The position numbers and the translations under genes were made by a program. A stretch of 11,216 bases of DNA, taken from assembly GCA_964600645.1 (NCBI GenBank), contig CAZRJL010000031.1, positions 1-11,216 of the forward strand, given 5' to 3'. Numbering within the stretch: the first letter of the stretch is position 1; the number at the start of each line of letters is the position of its first letter. Under the pieces are notes generated by a model. It was not told the DNA's origin and did no database searches. It saw only the letters and a program-made list of their open reading frames with translations. This document shows, piece after piece, positions 1 to 5,309 of this stretch. The stretch comes from UBA12151 sp964600645. GTDB lineage: Bacteria; Patescibacteriota; Minisyncoccia; Moranbacterales; UBA9337.

Positions 1-48
1 GTAACAAGGCATCGGTAGCGGAAGCTGTCGATGGATCACCTCCTTTCT
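1..48 (+). rRNA. rrs: 16S rRNA gene, 3' end (partial)
   Basis: These are the last 48 nt of small-subunit rRNA; the rest lies before the window. The conserved GTAACAAGG stretch opens it. Helix 45 is intact: CATCG pairs with CGATG, GTAGC pairs with GCTGT through two wobbles, and the GGAA tetraloop that RsmA/KsgA dimethylates is present. The anti-Shine-Dalgarno CACCTCCTTTCT is at 37-48. Compared with the common TATCC/GGATG version, the outer helix-45 stem has changed on both sides and still pairs, so the gene looks functional. The exact mature 3' end near base 48 is inferred from the Bacillus-type ending. Confidence 0.96.
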
Positions 49-325
49 AGGGAGATATTGATAATAGTCGAGAGCACTACACGTGAAGGCGAATTGATTT
101 CAAGTCAATCGCTGTGGAGTGTGATTATTATCCGATGGTCGTACTCCGACGTTATGTCGGAGCAACATCTAGCCGAGCAGAGCGAATTCTGTTAGTGGGT
201 TTTGTACAGCTCACGCATTGATTCAGCAATGAATCTCTCAAATAGGCTTAACTTTCGCAAGAAAATTATTCCGACCTTGCGTCGGAACTAAGTTAGGACT
301 GACCGCAAAAGATTTTGATATTTAC
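35..325 (+). repeat. 16S-tail/trailer repeat, copy 1
   Basis: This is the direct repeat of 4929-5183 at an offset of 4894. Bases 35-174 are identical in both copies. Within 35-244 the mismatches I count are at 175, 198, 211, 216 and 227. After 244 this copy has about 40 extra nt, including the 269-287 hairpin, and similarity resumes at 295-325. The repeat begins inside the 16S gene (ATCACC) and ends just before the terminators, which are not related to each other. Confidence 0.93.
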
Positions 326-363
326 GCAAACTTTATTCCAAAACACCCTGCAGGGTGTTTTTT
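49..363 (+). ncRNA. Structured 3' trailer of the 16S transcript
   Basis: No tRNA, 23S or protein gene follows 16S; the transcript instead runs through a folded trailer to a terminator. Visible stems are: 40-43 with 51-54 (anti-SD CTCC with GGAG); a long hairpin 60-66/126-132 enclosing 75-81/113-121 and 89-97/105-112; 144-150/156-162 (CTCCGAC/GTCGGAG) inside GATG/CATC at 134-137/166-169; 195-199/210-214; 216-220/227-231; and 247-254/290-297 enclosing 269-275/281-287 (TTCCGAC/GTCGGAA). The likely role is maturation of the 16S 3' end. Most of it is repeated at 4929-5183, though the 247-297 domain is lost there. Confidence 0.8.
341..363 (+). terminator. Intrinsic terminator of the 16S transcription unit
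   Basis: The palindrome AAACACCCTGCAGGGTGTTT at 341-360 forms an 8-bp stem with a TGCA loop, followed by more T residues. It closes the 16S transcript about 300 nt after the rRNA, so 23S is not co-transcribed with it. Confidence 0.85.
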
Positions 364-389
364 GTGTGGAGGATATTATTCTGTGTCTC

Positions 390-418
390 TTGTATTTTGT
401 TGATTATTATGCTAAATT
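390..418 (+). promoter_or_regulatory. Sigma70-type promoter for the 473-1122 unit
   Basis: TTGTAT at 390-395 is followed by a 17-nt spacer and TAAATT at 413-418. TG at 410-411 gives an extended -10 element. Start of transcription is expected near 425, about 48 nt before the start codon at 473. Confidence 0.6.
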
Positions 419-472
419 TTAATACCGTAGCTTAACAATAAAATATACATACTTTTCTCAGAGGGGGTCATA

Positions 473-877
473 ATGAAACCAGTATATAGAATTATGGGGT
501 GGTCTCGCAGAAACGATATAACCATGAGTAGCTGCATTTTCTCTATTGAATTGGATGCGCGTTTTGCCGAGAAAGCCAGAAATTTTCATTTTGAAAAGCA
601 ACGTAGGTTTGAAAAACATATCCGAGAAATTGTCGGATACAAATATGCTCGCGCCACATTTCTAAATGAGACGGCTTTTCTAAGCTCAATGGCTGTTGAA
701 GGTGATTGTGCCTGTTTAAGCGTAGATGGAGGTATTTTGGATTCAGATTGGAGCTATATGGATTCCATTACATACCACGGCCATAATGTGGATAGTAAGG
801 CTCAAGCATTTGACCTGCTGACAATCTTTATATACTGGGTTGATGTTGTTGAGGCTTTAACTTACGATGTTAAATGA
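473..877 (+). CDS. Hypothetical protein, 134 aa
   Basis: I do not recognise a family. The protein is soluble-looking, with no signal peptide or clear membrane segment, although residues about 113-128 near the C terminus are hydrophobic (LLTIFIYWVDVV). It has no cysteine motif or catalytic signature that I can name. The start is supported by the SD-like GAGGGGG about 6 nt upstream of ATG 473 and by the promoter at 390-418. The stop TGA (875-877) overlaps the SD of the next gene, so the two are translationally coupled and probably act together. With its neighbour it forms an isolated unit between two terminators, immediately behind the 16S unit. Confidence 0.75.
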   Translation: MKPVYRIMGWSRRNDITMSSCIFSIELDARFAEKARNFHFEKQRRFEKHIREIVGYKYARATFLNETAFLSSMAVEGDCACLSVDGGILDSDWSYMDSITYHGHNVDSKAQAFDLLTIFIYWVDVVEALTYDVK

Positions 878-891
878 AAGGAGGCAAAGAG

Positions 892-1122
892 ATGGCAGAG
901 GAGCAACCGAAAGAAAAACGGATTTGCGGGATGTGTCAAAAAGAAGAAGTTTTTCAACAATGGAGAGACAACGGATTCGACAAGTGTCTTTCCTGTGCGA
1001 TGGATTACAGAGACCAGATGTACGAGGAATTTGTCGCCTGTCTTTCGCCTGAGCAGCTCGTATTGTTTAAAGTTTACAGCAAGGCAGAGGAAGACTTCAC
1101 CTCTATGGTTATTCTGGACTAA
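892..1122 (+). CDS. Small zinc-ribbon protein, 76 aa
   Basis: I take ATG 892 as the start because AAAGGAGG at 877-884 lies 7 nt upstream; an upstream in-frame ATG at 874 has no such site and would overlap the preceding gene. Cys12-x2-Cys15 and Cys32-x2-Cys35 form a four-cysteine zinc ribbon. The rest is acidic and predicted helical (EEQLVLF-like region after Cys50). Such small zinc ribbons may bind nucleic acid or protein partners; no specific function can be read. The SD is a full match to the anti-SD of this organism's 16S (CCTCCTTT), among the strongest in the window. The gene ends 28 nt before a terminator. Confidence 0.78.
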   Translation: MAEEQPKEKRICGMCQKEEVFQQWRDNGFDKCLSCAMDYRDQMYEEFVACLSPEQLVLFKVYSKAEEDFTSMVILD

Positions 1123-1149
1123 TCCTGAGCGCCGCAACAATGTTTGCAT

Positions 1150-1185
1150 AGCCCCTCGTGGTAAAATACTCGGGGCTTTCTTTTT
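1150..1185 (+). terminator. Intrinsic terminator after the zinc-ribbon gene
   Basis: AGCCCC at 1150-1155 pairs with GGGGCT at 1172-1177 across a 16-nt loop and is followed by TTCTTTTT. It separates the 473-1122 unit from the peptidase gene. Confidence 0.75.
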
Positions 1186-1241
1186 GGGAAATTTTTAGTC
1201 CGCCATTTTTTTACCGTCACAAACTGGCTATTTCCACAGCT

Positions 1242-1269
1242 TTATCAAGGCTGAAAATTGGGTTATACT
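1242..1269 (+). promoter_or_regulatory. Promoter for a leaderless peptidase mRNA
   Basis: The -10 box TATACT (1264-1269) ends six bases before ATG 1276. A weak -35 (TTATCA, 1242-1247) sits 16 nt upstream of it. With normal spacing the transcript would start at or next to the A of the start codon, making the mRNA leaderless; there is no SD in any case. Confidence 0.5.
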
Positions 1270-1275
1270 GGGAAT

Positions 1276-1899
1276 ATGAAACTTTTACTAACTTCAACAG
1301 GACTAATCAACGAGAATATAAAGAAATTTTTTGTTTCTCAATTTGACAGGCTAGACAATAAAACAGCTTGCGTTATAACTTCTGGCAGAACAAAAGAAGA
1401 ACAATTTTATATTGACGAATCTATCAAGGAATTGTCGGATTTGGGAATAACAGTGACGGAGTTAAATATTGCCAAAAATGACAACTTTCCAAATCTCCCA
1501 GAGTTTGATATTTATTATGTCTGCGGAGGCAACACTTTTTATATTCTAGACCGAATGAGAAAGACAGGAATTGATAAAGTTTTGATTGATGCTGTAAAAA
1601 ACGGAAAATTTTATCTTGGCGTGAGTGCTGGAAGTATAATTGCTGGACCTAATATTGAAATTTCAGGCTGGGGAGAAGCCGGCGATTCCAATGATGTTAA
1701 TCTTGCGGATTTGACTGGTTTTGGATTGGTGTCATATTTGATAACTCCGCATTACACAGAAAAAGAAAAATCCGATATTGAGTCTTTCAAGGAAAAACGT
1801 AAAGGAGAATCAGTAATTGAATTAACCGACGACCAAGCTATCTTTGTTGAAGATGGGAATTATAAATTCATAGGTGAGGGCGATGAAATAAAATTATGA
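1276..1899 (+). CDS. Peptidase S51 (PepE)-like protein, class-I GATase-like fold, 207 aa
   Basis: This belongs to the S51 dipeptidase E group, cytosolic serine peptidases built on a glutamine-amidotransferase-like fold; PepE cleaves Asp-X dipeptides. The nucleophile elbow is G-V-S117-A-G-S, the preceding strand-turn reads VCGGNTF (82-88), and the likely catalytic His is H159 in TPHY. The length of 207 aa is close to the roughly 230 aa of PepE. I start at ATG 1276 (MKLLLTSTG), where the family's first strand begins and right after a -10 box; an upstream in-frame ATG at 1258 would lie within the promoter. The stop overlaps the next start by ATGA. Substrate specificity cannot be read, so the label PepE is avoided. 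Confidence 0.87.
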   Translation: MKLLLTSTGLINENIKKFFVSQFDRLDNKTACVITSGRTKEEQFYIDESIKELSDLGITVTELNIAKNDNFPNLPEFDIYYVCGGNTFYILDRMRKTGIDKVLIDAVKNGKFYLGVSAGSIIAGPNIEISGWGEAGDSNDVNLADLTGFGLVSYLITPHYTEKEKSDIESFKEKRKGESVIELTDDQAIFVEDGNYKFIGEGDEIKL

Positions 1900-2507
1900 G
1901 TAATGAAATTGTAAGTGCATTAATTCTGGGTTTGATTGGCGGAGTTATTCCAGGTCCAGTCCTAACCGCCACATTCACGGAAATTTTGCAGTCTGGTTTT
2001 CTCAAGAGCTTGAGGATTGTCTTCTGGGCTATGTTTGTGGAAACAGTGGTGGCATTAGCAAGCCTGCTAGTTCTTTCGTCAATGGGTTTTTCAGAGGCAA
2101 TTTTTATGGCAATCTCTTTTGTCGGAGCTGGCATTCTCGTCTGGATTGCCACTTCAATTTGGAAAGTGAAAAGGATTGATAGCGAGGAAAAAGTTCATTT
2201 CAGTTTGGGAAAAATATCAGCTATGATTATGGCAAATGGTGTGCTTTGGACTTTTTGGATAACCGTCTGCGTGCCAAGAGCTATATCGCTAAGTGATAAA
2301 ATATATCTTGGACAGTTCTTATTTTTAATACTTGTTGAGATTGGATGGTTAATTTCAACTGTTGCTGTGGCAGTCATATTCTCTCGCTTCAGAGCCATAC
2401 TTTCAAATCCAAAAGTAGTGCCAATCATATTTAAGATATTTGCATTAACCTTTTTGTATTTTGCGTTTGATATGGCATACAAAAGTATTAAATTTTTCAC
2501 ATTATAG
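1896..2507 (+). CDS. LysE/RhtB-family exporter-like membrane protein, 203 aa
   Basis: Members of the LysE superfamily export amino acids or related small metabolites across the inner membrane. The family mark is in the first membrane segment, GLIGGVIPGP (PGP at residues 19-21), followed by a second segment at about 40-62. About six hydrophobic segments are visible: 5-25, 40-62, 68-88, 107-127, 138-163 and 178-195, which matches the usual length of about 200 aa and topology. The start overlaps the peptidase stop (ATGA), so the pair is co-translated; export of products from peptide breakdown is a possible link but is only inferred. The substrate is unknown. Confidence 0.85.
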   Translation: MSNEIVSALILGLIGGVIPGPVLTATFTEILQSGFLKSLRIVFWAMFVETVVALASLLVLSSMGFSEAIFMAISFVGAGILVWIATSIWKVKRIDSEEKVHFSLGKISAMIMANGVLWTFWITVCVPRAISLSDKIYLGQFLFLILVEIGWLISTVAVAVIFSRFRAILSNPKVVPIIFKIFALTFLYFAFDMAYKSIKFFTL

Positions 2508-2513
2508 AATTAT

Positions 2514-3080
2514 ATGAAGTGTATTATTATCCATTGCTGGGAAGGTTATCCGGAATACTGTTGGTATTCTTGGGTTAAAAAAGAATTGGAAGCTAAAGGT
2601 TTTCAGGTTGAGGTTCCAGCTTTTCCTGATACGGAAAATCCAAAACTGAATGGATGGTTGCCGATGCTAAAAGAAGTGGTAGGTGAGCCAAATGAAGATT
2701 TGTATTTGATTGGACATAGCTTGGGTTGCATTACTATTATGCGATATTTGGAAGCGCTGGAAAAAAATCAGAAAATCGGAGGTGTTGTGTTCGTGGCAGG
2801 ATTTACGGAGAATGTCGGCTATGATGAGATTAAGACTTTCTTTGAAACCCCAGTTGATTTGGAAAAAATCAAAAGCCGAGTTAAAAACGGTTTTGTGGCA
2901 ATTCATTCCGATGACGATCCTTACGTGGATTTGAAATACGCAGATATTTTCAAGGAAAAACTCGGGGCAGAAATAACCATTAAGCACAATGCCAAACATT
3001 TCTCTGGTGCGATAGAAGGCGAAGACTCTTGCACAGAATTGCCTGATGTTGTTCAGGGCGTTGAAAAATTGGCGAAATAA
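2514..3080 (+). CDS. RBBP9/YdeN-type serine hydrolase, 188 aa
   Basis: This is a small cytosolic alpha/beta hydrolase of the RBBP9 type. The nucleophile motif is I-G-H-S69-L-G-C, the acidic residue is in HSDDDPYV (D134 or D135), and the general base is His162 in AKHF. The length of 188 aa is normal for the family, whose natural substrates are poorly known. The start is ATG 2514, 6 nt after the exporter stop, with no SD. Twenty-six bases around the start (2508-2533) are identical to those at 6753-6778 in front of a paralogue at 6759, so one is a duplicate of the other or both share a recent source. Confidence 0.87.
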   Translation: MKCIIIHCWEGYPEYCWYSWVKKELEAKGFQVEVPAFPDTENPKLNGWLPMLKEVVGEPNEDLYLIGHSLGCITIMRYLEALEKNQKIGGVVFVAGFTENVGYDEIKTFFETPVDLEKIKSRVKNGFVAIHSDDDPYVDLKYADIFKEKLGAEITIKHNAKHFSGAIEGEDSCTELPDVVQGVEKLAK

Positions 3081-3081
3081 T

Positions 3082-3354
3082 ATGACAAACGATGAAAATT
3101 TAGTAGGTTGTTGCGGAATTTGTTGCTCTACTTGCGGATTGCACGTAAAAGGAAAATGTGCAGGTTGTACAAAGACACAAGAGGTAGTAGATAAACTAAA
3201 CGAGGAGGGTGTTGGTTGTCCAGTCTTAGAATGTGCAGTTAACAAGAAAATTGATGTTTGCTCTAGAGATTGTCAAAAATTTCCTTGTGAAAAATTTGAT
3301 GGATTTCCACTTTCTCAAGATTGGATTGATATGTATAAAAGCAGAAATAAATAG
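3082..3354 (+). CDS. DUF3795-type cysteine-rich protein, 90 aa
   Basis: There are twelve cysteines in 90 residues (10, 11, 14, 15, 18, 26, 29, 46, 51, 60, 64, 69), arranged as CCGICCSTCG, CAGC, CPVLEC and CSRDCQKFPCEKF. This is the pattern of the DUF3795 family, probably metal binding, function unknown. I start at ATG 3082, one base after the upstream stop; the in-frame extension to 3046 would lie inside the hydrolase gene. It is the fourth gene of the 1276-3354 run and has no SD. After its TAG stop the same frame stays open and protein-like up to 3438 (see findings). Confidence 0.83.
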   Translation: MTNDENLVGCCGICCSTCGLHVKGKCAGCTKTQEVVDKLNEEGVGCPVLECAVNKKIDVCSRDCQKFPCEKFDGFPLSQDWIDMYKSRNK

Positions 3355-3447
3355 GTATGGATATTATTTCAAAAATCAGAAGCAAAAGAAAAAGTTGATG
3401 CTAAACCCGAAACGGCAATCCAAAAGGTAGAAAAATAAAATAAGCAT

Positions 3448-3921
3448 ATGGAAAATAATTCTAAATTTCTAGCTTTGCTAGATACGGTAATAAACAAAAA
3501 CGATGCACTTTTATCAGCTGATAATACTTTAGATGGTAAGTCATTATCTTTGTTGGGCTTTGAGGCTGCGATAGGGTTAGGCTACGCATCGTTTGTTTTA
3601 TTAAAGTTGAATATCGTAGTAAAATACATTGAAGGAATATGTGGACTGATATTATTGGTTGTATCGGCAATATTTCTGATAATAATAACATTGCCAAAAA
3701 AATACATAAGTGTTTCTCCGGATATCGCTAAACACAAAGAATATCTTAATAAGGGGGAAAGAGAGTTATATTTACAGTTAATCAGTGATGCGCAATATGC
3801 TTTTGATAAAAATAAGGTAAAAGTTGAGAATAAAAATAAACTTTTTAGAGATGCTCTCATATTGCTTTTTTTGTCTTTATTTTTATTTATTTTATCAGTA
3901 TCAATAAAAATCTATGTTTGA
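3448..3921 (+). CDS. Three-TM membrane protein, 157 aa, Pycsar-effector-like topology
   Basis: This is an inner-membrane protein. It has an N-terminal amphipathic helix ending in LDGKSLSLLGFE, two adjacent membrane spans (about 33-54 and 62-82), a cytosolic loop with a charged helix (about 90-131), and a last span at 134-154. This helix-2TM-loop-TM layout and the 'D-x-K-x4-LLGF' entry to TM1 resemble bacterial membrane effectors such as the Pycsar TM group (DUF5706-like), but the resemblance is by eye and weak. No cyclase is visible nearby. There is no SD. The stop overlaps the start of a short acidic ORF by 8 nt, and a PLD-like gene follows, so the three probably form one unit. Confidence 0.7.
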   Translation: MENNSKFLALLDTVINKNDALLSADNTLDGKSLSLLGFEAAIGLGYASFVLLKLNIVVKYIEGICGLILLVVSAIFLIIITLPKKYISVSPDIAKHKEYLNKGERELYLQLISDAQYAFDKNKVKVENKNKLFRDALILLFLSLFLFILSVSIKIYV

Positions 3922-4030
3922 AGAAAAAGATAATTCAAATCAGCAAGATCAGGCAGAAAGTTCAGAAGTCAATGAGCCCGTTGAATTGCCTAAACCAAAT
4001 GAGGGGCAATCATTTACTAAAGGTGGATAA
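3914..4030 (+). CDS. Short acidic, disordered protein, 38 aa
   Basis: This ORF begins with ATG 3914 inside the last codons of the membrane-protein gene and ends at TAA 4028-4030, 8 nt before the PLD-like gene. The product is rich in Glu, Gln, Asn and Pro, with one cluster EVNEPVELPKPNEG, and has no hydrophobic core, so it would be disordered. Its position and tight packing suggest it is translated, perhaps for coupling or as a small partner. There is no SD and no recognisable homology. It could equally be the remnant tail of a longer gene. Confidence 0.4.
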   Translation: MFEEKDNSNQQDQAESSEVNEPVELPKPNEGQSFTKGG

Positions 4031-4038
4031 ATATCAGT

Positions 4039-4797
4039 ATGCTTAATAGAGAACAAATAAAAAATCTACAGGAGCAACTAGATAAAATAGCTTGTCTTGA
4101 GAGCGATATGAAAATCGGAGCTGTTAATAGTGCAAAATTTGAAAGTGATTTTCATACTTATATTCGTGATATAAAAACCATTTTAGCCAATGATGAAATA
4201 AGCGACAAAGAAAAAGGTATATTTAATAATTCAATCGTTAATAAAAACTTGTATAGATCAATACCTAAACCGGGGAGTATGCCTGATGGGGGAGATATTA
4301 AAAAAATCGAAGAGTTAAAAGAAAAAGTCGAAACTATCATAGGGATGAGTTCAAATTTAGATCCAAACAAAAAAGAGTGGAACTTTTCCGTCGCAGATGT
4401 TTTTAATGCCAAACGTTTTATTATTGGGACTTTGAAAAAAGCCACGAATAAAATAAAAATTATTGATAATTATCTTGATGAAGAATTGTTTGATTATATT
4501 GATAGTTTAGATAGCGCTTTGCAAATAAAGTTGATAACTGACGGAAAGATTAAAATATTCCAAAATCTATATAAGGCATACATACCTAGTCATACCAATG
4601 TCGAAGCCCGAATCAATAACCAATCGCACGATCGTTTCATAATTATTGATGATCAGGAATATTTTGCTTTTGGGGCTTCTTTGAATACAATAGGAAAGAA
4701 AGATTTTATGGTTCATAAGATAGAAGCTGAATCAGAAAAGAGTAAAAAATTGCAAGATTTTGAGAATTACTGGAGTGGGGCTAGCAAAATAATATAA
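4039..4797 (+). CDS. PLD-like phosphodiesterase-domain protein, 252 aa
   Basis: The N-terminal half (1-105) is predicted helical and charged with no motif I know. The C-terminal half has the signature of a PLD-like domain common on accessory islands: IIDNYLDEELFDYI (141-154), a strand LQIKLITDG (161-169), then SHDRFIIIDD (196-205) and GASLNTIGKKDF (212-223). A canonical HxK is replaced by H197-D-R-F, as is usual for this variant; whether it is catalytic is unknown. Such domains occur in phage- and defence-associated proteins. An SD-like AAAGGTGG lies 12 nt upstream. No terminator is seen between this gene and the strong promoter at 4808. Confidence 0.75.
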   Translation: MLNREQIKNLQEQLDKIACLESDMKIGAVNSAKFESDFHTYIRDIKTILANDEISDKEKGIFNNSIVNKNLYRSIPKPGSMPDGGDIKKIEELKEKVETIIGMSSNLDPNKKEWNFSVADVFNAKRFIIGTLKKATNKIKIIDNYLDEELFDYIDSLDSALQIKLITDGKIKIFQNLYKAYIPSHTNVEARINNQSHDRFIIIDDQEYFAFGASLNTIGKKDFMVHKIEAESEKSKKLQDFENYWSGASKII

Positions 4798-4807
4798 AAC
4801 ATTAAGA

Positions 4808-4836
4808 TTGCACCTTTTATGATTATGCAGTATAAT
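4808..4836 (+). promoter_or_regulatory. Near-consensus promoter of the 16S-tail RNA
   Basis: TTGCAC at 4808-4813, a 17-nt spacer and a perfect TATAAT at 4831-4836 make this the strongest sigma70-type promoter in the window. Start of transcription is expected near 4843, about 86 nt before the repeat begins. No open reading frame of note lies between it and the terminator at 5188-5222. Confidence 0.8.
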
Positions 4837-4928
4837 CACTATATAACTTTACAACTTAATTTTGCATATTAATTGCAGTTCACAGTTTCAATTTGTTGCG
4901 TATTAGAGCCTTTATTCGGTATTTCTCA

Positions 4929-5183
4929 ATCACCTCCTTTCTAGGGAGATATTGATAATAGTCGAGAGCACTACACGTGAAGGCGAATTGATTTCAAGTC
5001 AATCGCTGTGGAGTGTGATTATTATCCGATGGTCGTACTCCGACGTTATGTCGGAGCAACATCTAGCCCAGCAGAGCGAATTCTGTTAGTGTGTTTTGTA
5101 CAGCACACGTATTGATTCAGTAATGAATCTCTCAAATAGACTTTCAAACTCAGGACTAACCACAAAAGATTGTTGATATTTAC
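4929..5183 (+). repeat. 16S-tail/trailer repeat, copy 2
   Basis: Identity with 35-174 starts abruptly at ATCACC (4929) and runs 140 nt without a change. Five substitutions follow over the next 70 nt, then a deletion of about 40 nt relative to copy 1, then a last similar block at 5152-5183. The sequence before 4929 has no similarity to the 16S sequence seen at 1-34. Confidence 0.93.
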
Positions 5184-5187
5184 TTTT

Positions 5188-5222
5188 CAAAAACAGGGAT
5201 AAAACCCTGTTTTTGAATTTTT
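5188..5222 (+). terminator. Intrinsic terminator of the 16S-tail RNA
   Basis: CAAAAACAGGG (5188-5198) pairs with CCCTGTTTTTG (5205-5215) over 11 bp with an ATAAAA loop, followed by AATTTTT. Its sequence is unrelated to the terminator of copy 1, yet it sits at the matching position. Confidence 0.85.
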
Positions 5223-5249
5223 GCCTGAATTTGGAAAAAGGGGTAAAAT
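5221..5249 (+). promoter_or_regulatory. Promoter of the DUF1189-type gene with 5' inverted repeat
   Basis: TTGCCT at 5221-5226, a 17-nt spacer and TAAAAT at 5244-5249. Four bases after the -10 box an inverted repeat begins (ACGCGTGC 5254-5261, GTGCGCGT 5272-5279, 8 pairs including two G-U), so the mRNA would start with a hairpin or the site may be an operator. Confidence 0.62.
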
Positions 5250-5309
5250 AAAAACGCGTGCTTTTGTGTTTGTGCGCGTAATTTATGAATAAAAATTAAA
5301 AAAAACAAA

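Larger units (their letters stand above)
4843..5222 (+). ncRNA. Stand-alone RNA carrying the 16S 3' tail and trailer
   Basis: The expected transcript is about 380 nt: a unique 86-nt leader, then ATCACCTCCTTTCT (last 14 nt of 16S with the anti-SD), then a copy of the 16S trailer, then a terminator. Substitutions relative to 49-325 keep the stems: G198-T211 becomes T5092-A5105, C216-G231 becomes a U-G pair, and G220-C227 becomes a G-U pair. The domain at 247-297 of copy 1 is missing. It has its own promoter and terminator, so it is not simply read-through. I do not recognise it as a known RNA. It could be a regulatory RNA, a decoy for rRNA-processing factors or SD sequences, or the remnant of a second rRNA operon whose 16S body was lost. 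Confidence 0.7.

Noticed and set aside
364..472. 23S rRNA or tRNA gene after 16S
   Set aside because: The stretch contains a terminator edge, a promoter and an SD only; no cloverleaf or 23S start is visible.
867..1198. Alternative plus-strand frames overlapping the zinc-ribbon gene
   Set aside because: They lack SD sites and motifs, while the frame at 892 has AAAGGAGG at ideal spacing and a four-cysteine motif.
2667..3245. 192-codon open frame on the minus strand
   Set aside because: It lies opposite the RBBP9-like and DUF3795 genes, both with clear family motifs, and its Phe/Ser/Gln-rich product has no motif or start signal. Other minus-strand frames (for example 8729-9106, 10570-10983) are rejected for the same reason.
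4843..4928. Possible 16S 5'-end remnant (AGAGCCTTT... resembling AGAGTTTGATC) and a boxA-like element before copy 2
   Set aside because: The match is short and imperfect and could be chance; the true 16S 5' end is not in the window to compare with.
35..5183. Integrative element with attachment sites at the 16S 3' end
   Set aside because: No integrase, excisionase or transposase gene between the copies, and the repeat is far longer than an attachment core, with pair-preserving changes better explained by RNA function.
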